From Archangium sp. (GTDB taxonomy: Bacteria > Myxococcota > Myxococcia > Myxococcales > Myxococcaceae), in the NCBI GenBank assembly GCA_016793585.1, contig JAEUJR010000869.1, positions 1 through 22,812 on the forward strand: a stretch of DNA of 22,812 nt. The letters run 5' to 3'. Within the stretch, counting starts at the first letter, position 1, and each line of letters begins with the position of its first letter. The notes below the pieces were generated by a model. It saw only the letters and a program-made list of their open reading frames with translations, was not told where the DNA came from and searched no databases. The position numbers were made by a program, and so were the translations under genes. Below are positions 16,901 through 22,812 of this stretch, in pieces.

Positions 16901-17970
16901 GTCACCTGCACCGAGAGGTCGCCCATCGACGACATCGTTTCGGCGCTGAGCCCGATGACGAAGCTGACGCCCTCGGCGTCGGTCGGGTCGGAGAACGACG
17001 GCGTGAGCGAGGTGCCGCTCGCGGCGCTGAGCGTGCCGTCGGTGACGCCGACCGTCCCTGACGGCGTCGTGATGGAGGGCTGCGCGCCGCCGGTGGTGAC
17101 GACCTGCGCGCCGCCGCCTTCGCAGAACGGGCACGGGAGCGCGCCCTGCCGCGAGAAGATGGGCGCGAGATAGAGCGGGTTGTCGTTGCTCGAGTCGCCG
17201 AAGTAGAGCCGCGACGGCTGGTCGGGGTTCGTCGACGCCTCGAACTCCCAGCGGTTCTTCACCGTGTCGAGCTTCATCAGCCGCTCAACGTCGGGGTGGT
17301 TGTTGTCGTAGACGCGCAGCCAGTACACACCGGCCGCCGACGGGTCGCGCGTGAAGCCAATGGGCGTCAACGAGTGCCCGCCGGTGATGATCTTCCCCAC
17401 CTTGCGCACGATGCCGATGCGGTAGTGCTCGGAGGCGCCCTCGTCGAACGAGTCGGCGAGCACGGGCAGCACCTCACGCGCGGTGTACGTCTTCGTCTTC
17501 GCGCCGACGGCGCTGGGCACGAGCTGGGTGGCGAACCAGTAGGCGAGCTCCTTCTGGAGCGCGGGGTTCTCGTCGAGCACGAGCTCGCGCGCCGTCTTCG
17601 CGCCGAACGTCGTCACGTCGACCTTCTTCGCGGCCATCAGGTCGGCGAGCACCGCGAAGCCCTCGCAGCGGCCGCCCGACATGGCGGTGTTCGCGTTCTC
17701 CATGAAGGTGCGCGCGCCGTTCGTCAGCTCGCACGGCGAGGTGCCCGCGACGCACACCTGGTCGCCGAACATGCGCTTCATGCCGTCGACGTCGAGCTCG
17801 GAGCCGTCGTAGCCGGCCGCGAAGTTCGGGAACGAGAGCGAGTCGCGGCTCATCTGGAAGCCGGAGCTCACCTGGTCGGGCACCGGGCGCGTGCCGCACT
17901 GACAGCCCGACACGGCTCCGAGCAGCAGCAGCCCGACGACGGCCCCCCGCGGAGACAGAGATGACCTCAC
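13978..17970 (-). CDS. Large mosaic lipoprotein: papain-like domain, Cys-rich modules, Ig-like repeats, delta-60 repeats
   Basis: Lipoprotein of 1330 residues with signal MRSSLSPRGAVVGLLLLGAV and lipobox VSGC (Cys23). Residues about 40-280 contain GGRCEGFAVL (Cys102), GGHSLTPIG (His199) and RVYDNNHP (Asp222), the Cys-His-Asp order of papain-like peptidases or transglutaminases. Residues 290-510 are beta-rich. Two Cys-rich modules of the form ETDVDCG..C..GC..G..C (517-614) follow, then four ~80-residue Ig-like repeats (618-938, each with Y/F-T/S-IGGTVSGL, a VTVSTQP-type strand and a terminal C). Seven delta-60 repeats (944-1330, each starting DTTFGT.G) end the protein and may form a seven-bladed propeller. 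GTG at 17970 is chosen for its AAGGAG; a GTG at 18024 overlapping the upstream TGA would add 18 residues before the signal. Its own stop overlaps the next ATG (13978-13981). Surface location is inferred. Confidence 0.87.
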   Translation of the reverse strand: MRSSLSPRGAVVGLLLLGAVSGCQCGTRPVPDQVSSGFQMSRDSLSFPNFAAGYDGSELDVDGMKRMFGDQVCVAGTSPCELTNGARTFMENANTAMSGGRCEGFAVLADLMAAKKVDVTTFGAKTARELVLDENPALQKELAYWFATQLVPSAVGAKTKTYTAREVLPVLADSFDEGASEHYRIGIVRKVGKIITGGHSLTPIGFTRDPSAAGVYWLRVYDNNHPDVERLMKLDTVKNRWEFEASTNPDQPSRLYFGDSSNDNPLYLAPIFSRQGALPCPFCEGGGAQVVTTGGAQPSITTPSGTVGVTDGTLSAASGTSLTPSFSDPTDAEGVSFVIGLSAETMSSMGDLSVQVTSQGDPQNPDGFQSIGVQRRDLFTQASGLLVTAADTFTATSRGGTYTNASRSPLQLTTRLPTGMGVVSVTAFVTGGSDSVSASVDPASGALTLQLTGAMGANVGVTVQGTTSGGNTRAAQFFFTSQGTATLQADTTTWMQGGQLTGSLDNGGQRTTVTNACTDGVKSGLETDVDCGTACNVGCGVGKSCSADGDCGSGLCHPTSKVCITDACEDTRQNFGETGVDCGGPCAPCAVGLGCRASSDCAAPSLHDCVGGTCTRVYTIGAAVSFPAELSGGLGTELQLANGTDRITVVSSGSFPFPTRTTGPYAVTIARQPQQAECSVGMGSGTASADVFVAVSCVRRFTIGGTVSGLPLGESVTLSNNGASPLTLTNDGPFVFPLQPTGGYAVTVSTQPTSATCVVTNGAGPAPTSDVTTVFVSCSQAPTYSIGGTVSGLGAGKTLVLDNDGDQRSVTMNGSFTFTNRVTGAYSVTVATQPAGQQCLVTNDTGTATADVTNVTVVCTDLYTIGGTLSGLGASNTVTLSNAGEQLPLTMNGAFQFTTPVAGPYAVTVSTQPSGQTCTVQNGSGTATGNVTNVTVTCLGAPGRDTSFGTGGFTRVALTANFDSWQAMVVNPDGTLVLAGATEAVSGSTQWVVSKVTAAGALDTTFGVSGHRAVTAGTGQEQANAIARDSLGRYLVAGSLQGTSNLDIAVARLTTAGALDTTFGTNGVARFDLGGEDILQGLALDSMGRVVVVGKQGLVGGDLVVARLTAAGALDTTFATNGRYLPVTGTGEELSGVVVDASNAVIAVGLRDQDSLVLKLTAAGAPDTTFGTAGEAVVDLSTGLFGDKLEAVALDGTRIVAAGTSLDSGASNFVIAGFTAAGALDSGFGAAGITVIGGATEMEALHALTPRPGGGWYAAGATDSSAAVLRFTAGGALDTTFATNGQFTDAFGGSANAFAAAVDGVGRIVIAGSFAAGAGASDLGIARINP
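13981..15141 (-). repeat. Seven delta-60 repeats
   Basis: Protein repeats of 51-58 residues (residues 944-1330), each opening with D-(T/S)-x-F-(G/A)-x-x-G and carrying a central G-R-(I/V/L)-V-(V/L/I)-A-G-like strand and an A-R-L/F-T-A-A-G-A-L end. The units at the DNA level are diverged but of constant phase. This is the delta-60 repeat known mainly from deltaproteobacterial surface proteins. Confidence 0.8.
15157..16119 (-). repeat. Four tandem Ig-like (YTIGGTVSGL-type) repeats
   Basis: Four units of about 76-80 residues (residues 618-697, 701-778, 784-859, 863-938). Shared features are an opening (Y/F)(T/S)IGG(T)(V/L)SGL, a middle (T)MNG(S/A)F(T/Q)FT, a strand Y(A/S)VTV(S/A)TQP, a Cys, and a last strand ending in V(S/T/V)C. 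The last two units are most alike. The first unit is the most divergent (YTIGAAVSFPAELSGGLG). Confidence 0.75.
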
Positions 17971-17976
17971 GATGCG

Positions 17977-17982
17977 CTCCTT
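17977..17982 (-). promoter_or_regulatory. Ribosome binding site selecting the GTG at 17970
   Basis: Minus-strand AAGGAG six bases before the GTG at 17970. The alternative GTG at 18024, which overlaps the stop of the OmpA-family gene, has no comparable purine stretch, and starting there would place 18 mostly charged residues ahead of the lipoprotein signal. Confidence 0.65.
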
Positions 17983-18020
17983 CCGCTCCAGCCTTCGCTG
18001 AAGACGTTCACCCGCCTGGC

Positions 18021-19592
18021 TCACGGCGTGGCGGGGTTCTCGGTGCCGACGATCTTGAACTCGACGCGCCGGTTCTTCTCGCGACCGGCCGGCGTGTCGT
18101 TGCTGTCTGCGGGGCGCGCCTGGCCGTAGCCGATGGGCTCGAGGCGCTGCGGGTCGACCTTCTTCGACAGGTAGTTGAAGACGGCGTTCGCGCGGTCCTG
18201 GCTCAGCTTGAGGTTCTTCTCGGCGTTGCCGACGTTGTCGGTGTGCCCTTCAATCTGCAGGCGCTTGAGCTCGGGGTGGCTGCCGAGAATCGCCGCGACC
18301 TGGTCGAGCAGCGGGAATGACTTCGGCAGCACCGAGGCGTCGCGGGTGTTGAAGTAGACCTTCTCGAGGATCTCGAGCTTCTCCTTCGTGATGACGACGA
18401 GCTGCTTCGTCTCCTTCGGGCAGCCGCGGTTGTCGACGGGCCCAGCGACGGCCGGGCAGTTGTCGGAGGGGTCGGGCAGGCCGTCACCATCGGTGTCGGG
18501 CGGCGGCGCGACGCGCGGGTCGGTCTCTCCAGCGTCGACGACCCCGTTGTGGTTCGCGTCCTCTTCGCCGTCGGGCTTTCCATCACCGTCGGTGTCAGTG
18601 AGCAGCGGGTTCGTCTTGCCCAGCACCTCGACGTCGTCGCGCAGGCCGTCGCCGTCGGTGTCGGCGACGAGCGGGTTCGTCTTGTTCGCCAGCTCCTCGC
18701 CGTCGCTCAGCCGGTCGCCGTCGGTGTCGGCGACGAGCGGGTTCGTCTTGTTCGCGAGCTCGGCGTCGTCGCGCACGCCGTCGGAGTCGGTGTCGGCGAG
18801 CAGCGGGTTGGTCTGGCTCGCCAGCTCGACGTCGTCGCGCAGCCCATCGCCGTCGGAGTCGCTCGTGGTCGGGTTGGTCTTGTTCGCGACCTCGACGTCG
18901 TCTCGCACGCCATCGCCGTCGGTGTCTGCGCGCGCCGGGTCGGTGTGGTGCACCTGCAGCTCGGCGTCGTTCGTCAACCCATCACCGTCGTCGTCGACGG
19001 GCGGAGGCGGCGCGACGACGAAGGGCATCAGCTCGAAGGAGCCGCCGACGCCGAGCGCGACGAGCACCGTGCTCCCGCGCCTCGAGGTGGCGTTCGGCGT
19101 GAGCAGCTCACCGCGCAGGAAGGGCCCGAGCGCGAGCCGTGAGGTGAGCGAGAACTGGTAGCCCACGCCCGCGTCGACGGCGAACTGCGCCCCGTCGAGT
19201 ACGCGAAAGCCCACGTGCGCCGAGGCCCAGAGGTTGCCGGCATCGGTGTCGAGGAAACGAAAGCGCCCGCCAGCGCCGAGCCCGCCCATCACCACCGCCG
19301 CAGGCAGCTTCTCGAGGTTTCGAATCGACAACCACGACGGCAGGAATTGAACCCCGACCTCGGCGATGACCTCGAGCGCGACCGGGCGCACGAACTGGTA
19401 GTCGACGCCGAGCGTGAGCTGCGGGCCCAGCGCCTGCGCCACGTACGTCGGGTTCGAGGCCGTGCCGTAGCGACCCGTGAAGGGCGCTGCGAGGCCGAGG
19501 TCTGCGTTGAGGTTCAGCCTGCCGCTCTCGGCGTGGGCGAGTGAAGAAACGAAGAGCGTCGCCACGAGCAGCGCGTGCCTACGGTCGAACAT
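18021..19592 (-). CDS. OmpA-family outer-membrane protein with TSP3-like calcium-binding repeats
   Basis: Protein of 523 residues, first gene of the operon. It has a Sec signal peptide (MFDRRHALLVATLFVSSLAHA), an N-terminal beta-barrel-like region (about 22-195), a Pro hinge, acidic thrombospondin-type-3-like repeats with D-x-D-G-D-G loops (about 200-390), and an OmpA C-terminal domain (about 405-515, IEGHTDNVGNAEKNLKLSQD). Asp452 and Arg467 sit 15 residues apart, as do the two peptidoglycan-contacting residues of E. coli OmpA. Expected role: outer-membrane anchor linked to the cell wall, with a Ca-stabilised stalk. The ATG at 19592 follows GGGAG by seven bases; the in-frame extension to 19712 would mask the signal peptide. 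Many myxobacterial OmpA proteins share this architecture, so a specific name is not justified. Confidence 0.92.
   Translation of the reverse strand: MFDRRHALLVATLFVSSLAHAESGRLNLNADLGLAAPFTGRYGTASNPTYVAQALGPQLTLGVDYQFVRPVALEVIAEVGVQFLPSWLSIRNLEKLPAAVVMGGLGAGGRFRFLDTDAGNLWASAHVGFRVLDGAQFAVDAGVGYQFSLTSRLALGPFLRGELLTPNATSRRGSTVLVALGVGGSFELMPFVVAPPPPVDDDGDGLTNDAELQVHHTDPARADTDGDGVRDDVEVANKTNPTTSDSDGDGLRDDVELASQTNPLLADTDSDGVRDDAELANKTNPLVADTDGDRLSDGEELANKTNPLVADTDGDGLRDDVEVLGKTNPLLTDTDGDGKPDGEEDANHNGVVDAGETDPRVAPPPDTDGDGLPDPSDNCPAVAGPVDNRGCPKETKQLVVITKEKLEILEKVYFNTRDASVLPKSFPLLDQVAAILGSHPELKRLQIEGHTDNVGNAEKNLKLSQDRANAVFNYLSKKVDPQRLEPIGYGQARPADSNDTPAGREKNRRVEFKIVGTENPATP
18560..18935 (-). repeat. 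Tandem 66-base repeat encoding 22-residue DxDGDG units
   Basis: Six DxDGDG-type units at exact 22-residue spacing (T/S residues at 224, 246, 268, 290, 312, 334) with a shared (A)NKTNPL(V/L)ADTDGDG(L/V)RDD core. At the DNA level the 66-base units are visibly similar, for example the repeated stretch encoding NKTNPLVADTDGD, so copy number may vary by recombination. Confidence 0.8.
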
Positions 19593-19641
19593 GGCGCAGC
19601 TCCCGGTGGACAACAGGAGTGGAAATTTCGCAGAAGGCTGT

Positions 19642-19655
19642 TGCTTGACCAAGCA
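19642..19655. promoter_or_regulatory. Short inverted repeat, possible operator
   Basis: TGCTTG-AC-CAAGCA, six-base arms around a two-base spacer, lying about 50 bases upstream of the OmpA-family start. Next to it is an A/T-rich patch (AAATTT at 19623-19628) that is unusual in this GC-rich DNA and could be part of a promoter for the minus-strand operon. A regulator site is inferred from position and symmetry only. Confidence 0.35.
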
Positions 19656-19810
19656 CAAACCCTGCCCGACATCGGCCCACAGCGTCCGCACTGCTGCGGT
19701 GACGTCGATCAACGCTGCGTCACCCTGCTGACAATGGGGCGGGTTCTCGCTGAGCCACCATCTCAGCAGCCCCTCAACAGAGTTCGCTGACTTCCCTCTT
19801 CGATGCTCGC

Positions 19811-19826
19811 TGGAGCCGAGCTTGCA
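19811..19826 (+). promoter_or_regulatory. Possible sigma-54 (-24/-12) promoter of the chemoreceptor gene
   Basis: TGGAGCCGAGCTTGCA keeps the invariant GG-N10-GC spacing (GG 19812-19813, GC 19824-19825), the leading TGG and a full TTGCA in the -12 element, but differs at three defined positions of the -24 element. Transcription would start near 19837, leaving a leader of about 12 bases holding AGGGGA before the ATG at 19849. That very short leader fits tightly; the call is weaker than the one at 1444. Confidence 0.42.
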
Positions 19827-19848
19827 AAGCCCGGTTCAGGGGATCTGC

Positions 19849-21330
19849 ATGAACGAACGAGGCGAGAAACGAACGTCGAGTCTGAAGAGGCGCATCGTCA
19901 CACTGATCATCATCTCGAACCTGGTCATCGCGGCCGTTCTGGCGTGGACGACCTGGCGCTTCCGAGCGCTCCTGCTCGACGCGAGATCGGAGTACCCCCA
20001 GGCCGCCGTCGAGGCCGCGGTCTCGCAGGTCTCGTTGTACGAAGAGCTCGAGGCGAAGGGCACGATGACGCGGGCGCAGGCCCAGGCCGCGGCGCTCGAC
20101 CACCTCAAGCGGCTGCGCTTCGACGGCGAGAACTACGTCTGGGTGAACGACCTGCACCCGACGATGGTGATGCACCCGATGAACCCGGCGCTCGACGGGC
20201 AGGACCTGTCGGCGAAGAAAGACCCGAAGGGCAAGCTGCTGTTCATCGAGATGGTGAAGGGCGTGAACGCGTCACCGACGCACGAGGCGCACGTCGACTA
20301 CCTGTGGCCCAGGCCGGGCTCCGAAGCGCCGGTGCCCAAGACCTCGTACGTGAAGCTGATGCCGCGCTGGGGCTGGATCATCGGCGCGGGCGTGTACACC
20401 GACGACGTGCGCGCACGGGTGAACGCCGTCGTGTTCATCGCCGCGGTGATCTCGACGCTCGGTCTGCTGGCCTCGCTGATCATGTCGATCGTGGTCGCGC
20501 GTCGCATCTCGAAGCCGCTCGAGCAGGCCATCGAGTCGCTCGAAGAGGGCAGCGCCCACGTCGCCGACGCGTCGCACATGGTCGCGCGCGTGTCGGAGTC
20601 GCTGGCGCACGACTCCATCTCGTCTGCTTCGGCGCTGCAGCAGTCGTCGACCGCCATGGAGGGCGTGTCGTCTCGAACGAAGCGCAACGCGAACGACGCG
20701 AACGAGGTGCAGCGGCTGATGCGTGCGACGACCGAGCAGGTCGAGCTCGCCACGCGCCAGCTCGCAGACGTCACCGCGCACATGGGGCGCGTCACCGAGA
20801 CGGGGCGTGAGGTGAGCAAGGTGGTGAAGACCATCGACGACATCGCGTTTCAGACGAACCTGCTCGCGCTGAACGCCGCCATCGAAGCGGCCCGGGCAGG
20901 CGCGGCGGGTGCGGGCTTCGCGGTGGTGGCCGAGCAGGTGCGCGCGCTGGCCATGCGCTGCGCCGAGGCCTCGAAGACGAGCGCCGACCTCATCGACCGC
21001 ACGGTGTCGGGCATCTCCGAGGGCACGAACCTCGTCACCGGCAGCAGCGCCGGGTTCACGGTGCTGGCCAACGACGTGCGGCAGGTCGGTGAGCTGCTCA
21101 TGGGCATCGCCAGGGCCTCGTCGGAGCAGGCCGAGAACATTGGCGAGGTCGGGCACGGCCTGCGCGCGCTCGACACCTCCACCCAGCACACGGCCGCGAA
21201 CGCCGAAGAGATCGCCAGCGCCGCGCAGGAGCTCAACGGCCAGGCGACCTCGCTCAGAGACGTCGTGCACGACCTTCACCACCTCATCGAGGGCACACGC
21301 GCGCTCGACGACGCCGGGAGCCGCTCATGA
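19849..21330 (+). CDS. Methyl-accepting chemotaxis protein with periplasmic Cache domain
   Basis: Chemoreceptor of 493 residues: TM1 (about 15-33), a single-Cache (Cache_2/sCache_2-type) periplasmic domain (about 40-187, with [24 protein letters not shown] and [20 protein letters not shown]), TM2 (about 192-215), and a cytoplasmic signalling coiled coil joined almost directly to TM2 through [12 protein letters not shown], with no full HAMP domain. The hairpin tip is [23 protein letters not shown] (329-351), the conserved CheA/CheW-contact region. There is no C-terminal CheR-tethering pentapeptide. Cache_2 receptors commonly sense small organic acids or similar metabolites; the ligand here is unknown. 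The ATG at 19849 follows AGGGGA; an upstream TTG at 19822 is less likely. Its stop overlaps the start of the porin-like gene. Confidence 0.93.
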   Translation: MNERGEKRTSSLKRRIVTLIIISNLVIAAVLAWTTWRFRALLLDARSEYPQAAVEAAVSQVSLYEELEAKGTMTRAQAQAAALDHLKRLRFDGENYVWVNDLHPTMVMHPMNPALDGQDLSAKKDPKGKLLFIEMVKGVNASPTHEAHVDYLWPRPGSEAPVPKTSYVKLMPRWGWIIGAGVYTDDVRARVNAVVFIAAVISTLGLLASLIMSIVVARRISKPLEQAIESLEEGSAHVADASHMVARVSESLAHDSISSASALQQSSTAMEGVSSRTKRNANDANEVQRLMRATTEQVELATRQLADVTAHMGRVTETGREVSKVVKTIDDIAFQTNLLALNAAIEAARAGAAGAGFAVVAEQVRALAMRCAEASKTSADLIDRTVSGISEGTNLVTGSSAGFTVLANDVRQVGELLMGIARASSEQAENIGEVGHGLRALDTSTQHTAANAEEIASAAQELNGQATSLRDVVHDLHHLIEGTRALDDAGSRS

Positions 21331-22580
21331 AACGCATGGCCATCGTCTTGTTGATGCTCTCGGAGCAGGGGTGGGCCGAAGAGCCGCCGAAGCCCGCGGC
21401 CAGCGTTCAGCAGCCGCCGTCTGCGGTCGAGACCGTGCTCGGCATGCTGCGGCCGTACGCGACGCTGAAGCCCGCGGTCATTCCCTCGTCGGGCGCGGTG
21501 GAGTCCTTCGGCCAGCCCAACGCGAGCGCAGTGACGGCAGCGGGGAATCCAGTCGTCTCGATTTCGCCCGGCGACCCGCGGCTCACCTTTCAGGTCGCGC
21601 AGTCGCGGCTGGGCCTCGCGGTGAACGAAGCGGGCCAGGTGCGTGGGCAGCTCGAGGTCGACTTCATCGACTTCTCGAAGGCGTCGCCGACGGTGGTGTC
21701 GCTGCCGCGCCTGCGCATCGCGCGCATCGAGTGGGCCCCGACGCCGCAGTTCTCCATCGTCGCGGGCCAGGACTGGGACCTGCACGCACCGGTGAACGCG
21801 CACGGCGCCAACCTGGTGGGCACGCGGTTCCTCTCGGGGAACATCGCGTTCATGCGCCAGCAGGTGAAGGCCATCGGCGTCGTGGGCGGGTTCGAGCTCG
21901 CCGGCGCCGTCGGCATGGAGGGCGCCAACACCACCGCGAAGGACAGCGCGTACGAGCTCTCGGGCGTGCCGACGTTCGCGGTGCGAGGCTCGTATCTCGT
22001 CGGCAAGGGGCGCGTGGGCGTGTCGGGCATCGCCACGTCGTTGCTCCTCGGGTTTGGAACGTCGAGCCAGCGGCGCGCGCTCTCGGGTGGCGTGACGGGG
22101 TTCGCTGACGTGACGTTCGGTCGCACGACGCTGCGGGGCGAGCTCTCGCTCGGCCGCAACATGGCCAACATCGGGCTGTTGAGTCTGGGCTTCGGCGGCC
22201 CGCAGGACGTCGACGAGTGGGGCGGCTTTCTCTCGGCGCGGCACGGCTTCACCGACATGCACTTCGTCTATGGAACGGTGGGCCTCGCGCGCGTGCTGAA
22301 CCGCGCTGCGGTGCGGCCCTCGTATTCGTACCCGTCGATGCCGGCCGATGGCTCGATGCCGTCGATGGCGACGGCGGTGCTCGCGGGCACGGGGCCGGGG
22401 CTGCTGCACAACGCGGGTGGAACGCTGGGCTACGAGCTGCGGCTCAACAAGCACCTCGCGTTCATGCTCGAGGGCTTCCTGCTCGACTCCGAGCACCAGC
22501 TGACCGACTTCGACGCGACGCGAACCAGCGGCCGGCGCCTCGCGCGGGGAGGAGAGCTGGCCGCGATGGTCACCTTCTGA
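21327..22580 (+). CDS. Outer-membrane porin-like beta-barrel protein
   Basis: Protein of 417 residues with a short signal peptide (about 1-17, cleavage after WA), a Pro/Gln-rich segment (20-35), then alternating amphipathic strands to the end, finishing in a terminal Phe (AAMVTF) as expected for BAM-assembled barrels. The pattern [19 protein letters not shown], then [13 protein letters not shown], then [10 protein letters not shown], then [10 protein letters not shown] (85-150) resembles the DcaP-like and related porins of Gram-negative bacteria. It probably passes a small anionic solute across the outer membrane. Its ATG overlaps the chemoreceptor TGA (21327-21330) and GGGAG precedes it, so the two are translationally coupled and probably act on the same solute. 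It converges with a 3-base gap on the next gene. Confidence 0.82.
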   Translation: MKRMAIVLLMLSEQGWAEEPPKPAASVQQPPSAVETVLGMLRPYATLKPAVIPSSGAVESFGQPNASAVTAAGNPVVSISPGDPRLTFQVAQSRLGLAVNEAGQVRGQLEVDFIDFSKASPTVVSLPRLRIARIEWAPTPQFSIVAGQDWDLHAPVNAHGANLVGTRFLSGNIAFMRQQVKAIGVVGGFELAGAVGMEGANTTAKDSAYELSGVPTFAVRGSYLVGKGRVGVSGIATSLLLGFGTSSQRRALSGGVTGFADVTFGRTTLRGELSLGRNMANIGLLSLGFGGPQDVDEWGGFLSARHGFTDMHFVYGTVGLARVLNRAAVRPSYSYPSMPADGSMPSMATAVLAGTGPGLLHNAGGTLGYELRLNKHLAFMLEGFLLDSEHQLTDFDATRTSGRRLARGGELAAMVTF

Positions 22581-22583
22581 ACG

Positions 22584-22812
22584 TCACTTCGCGCTGAGCC
22601 AGCCTTCGGCCTTGAGCAGCTCGGCCGTAAGCACGGCGCCACCTGCGGCGCCACGCACGGTGTTGTGCGAGAGCGCCACGAAGCGCCAGTCGAACACCGC
22701 GTCGGTGCGCAGCCGGCCGATGCTGATGCCCTGGCCATTGCCCACGTCGCGATCGAGCTTCGTCTGCGGGCGCGCGTCGTCTTCGAAGTACGTGAGGAAC
22801 GGCGTGGGGGCG
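22584..22812 (-). CDS. asd: Aspartate-semialdehyde dehydrogenase, C-terminal fragment (start beyond window)
   Basis: The last 75 residues of an enzyme that reduces aspartyl phosphate to aspartate semialdehyde in lysine, threonine, methionine and diaminopimelate synthesis. The visible segment includes RPQTKLDRDVGNGQGISIGR and VALSHNTVRGAAGGAVLTAE, the conserved C-terminal signature of the archaeal/fungal-like branch of the enzyme that also occurs in bacteria. The frame runs off the right edge with one base left over. The catalytic Cys and His lie outside the window. The gene is cytoplasmic, housekeeping, and tail-to-tail with the porin gene. Confidence 0.92.
   Translation of the reverse strand, partial: APTPFLTYFEDDARPQTKLDRDVGNGQGISIGRLRTDAVFDWRFVALSHNTVRGAAGGAVLTAELLKAEGWLSAK

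Noticed and set aside
13978..18024. Start of the mosaic lipoprotein at the GTG at 18024 overlapping the OmpA-family stop
   Set aside because: It lacks a ribosome binding site and adds 18 charged residues before the signal peptide; the GTG at 17970 has an ideal AAGGAG. The earlier start cannot be fully excluded.
18021..19592. Identity with TraB, the OmpA-domain partner of the myxobacterial outer-membrane exchange receptor TraA
   Set aside because: The architecture is similar, but the downstream partners do not look like TraA (no MYXO-CTERM sorting tail was seen), and many OmpA proteins in this phylum share the layout.

Overview
The window is GC-rich DNA that looks like a member of the Myxococcota (a myxobacterium or close relative). 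The signs are strong G/C third-position bias that opens long spurious antisense frames, Asp-Ala-Gly-rich linkers after lipoprotein signal peptides, delta-60 repeats, very large mosaic lipoproteins, and two good sigma-54-type promoter matches. No rRNA, tRNA, CRISPR array, transposase or phage gene was seen. No species can be named from this sequence alone.

Left part (1-6383). A truncated hormone-sensitive-lipase-type hydrolase is translationally coupled to a small YkgJ-type cysteine-cluster protein (minus strand). Diverging from them is a 716-residue homologue of the eukaryotic major vault protein (MVP), the shell protein of the vault particle, preceded by a near-consensus -24/-12 promoter. 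It converges on a lipoprotein esterase of the PHB-depolymerase/LpqC type. Next come a DUF1189-like membrane protein and a soluble protein of unknown function.

Middle part (6400-19592, minus strand, transcribed right to left). About 13 kb forms one apparent operon of five exported or envelope proteins, in transcription order: (1) an OmpA-family protein with beta-barrel, Ca-binding TSP3-like repeats and a peptidoglycan-binding end; (2) a 1330-residue lipoprotein with a papain-like Cys/His domain, Cys-rich modules, four Ig-like repeats and seven delta-60 repeats; (3) a 1653-residue lipoprotein with about six SUEL-like (rhamnose/galactose lectin-like) modules and a C-type-lectin-like domain; (4) a 677-residue membrane-tethered protein with an N-terminal beta domain and helical repeats resembling the front part of vitellogenin/MTP lipid-transfer proteins; (5) a small lipoprotein. 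The last three junctions are 4-base ATGA overlaps. The inference is a co-made outer-surface complex anchored to the wall by the OmpA protein; its function is not known to me and it is the best candidate here, with the vault-like protein, for an undescribed system.

Right part (19593-22812). A 256-base divergent intergenic region holds a short palindrome and a second sigma-54-type promoter match. It leads to a chemoreceptor with a periplasmic Cache domain, overlapped by 4 bases by a porin-like outer-membrane barrel gene; together they suggest coupled uptake and sensing of a solute. The window ends inside an aspartate-semialdehyde dehydrogenase gene on the minus strand.

All family assignments were made by reading motifs by eye; no database search or structure prediction was run.
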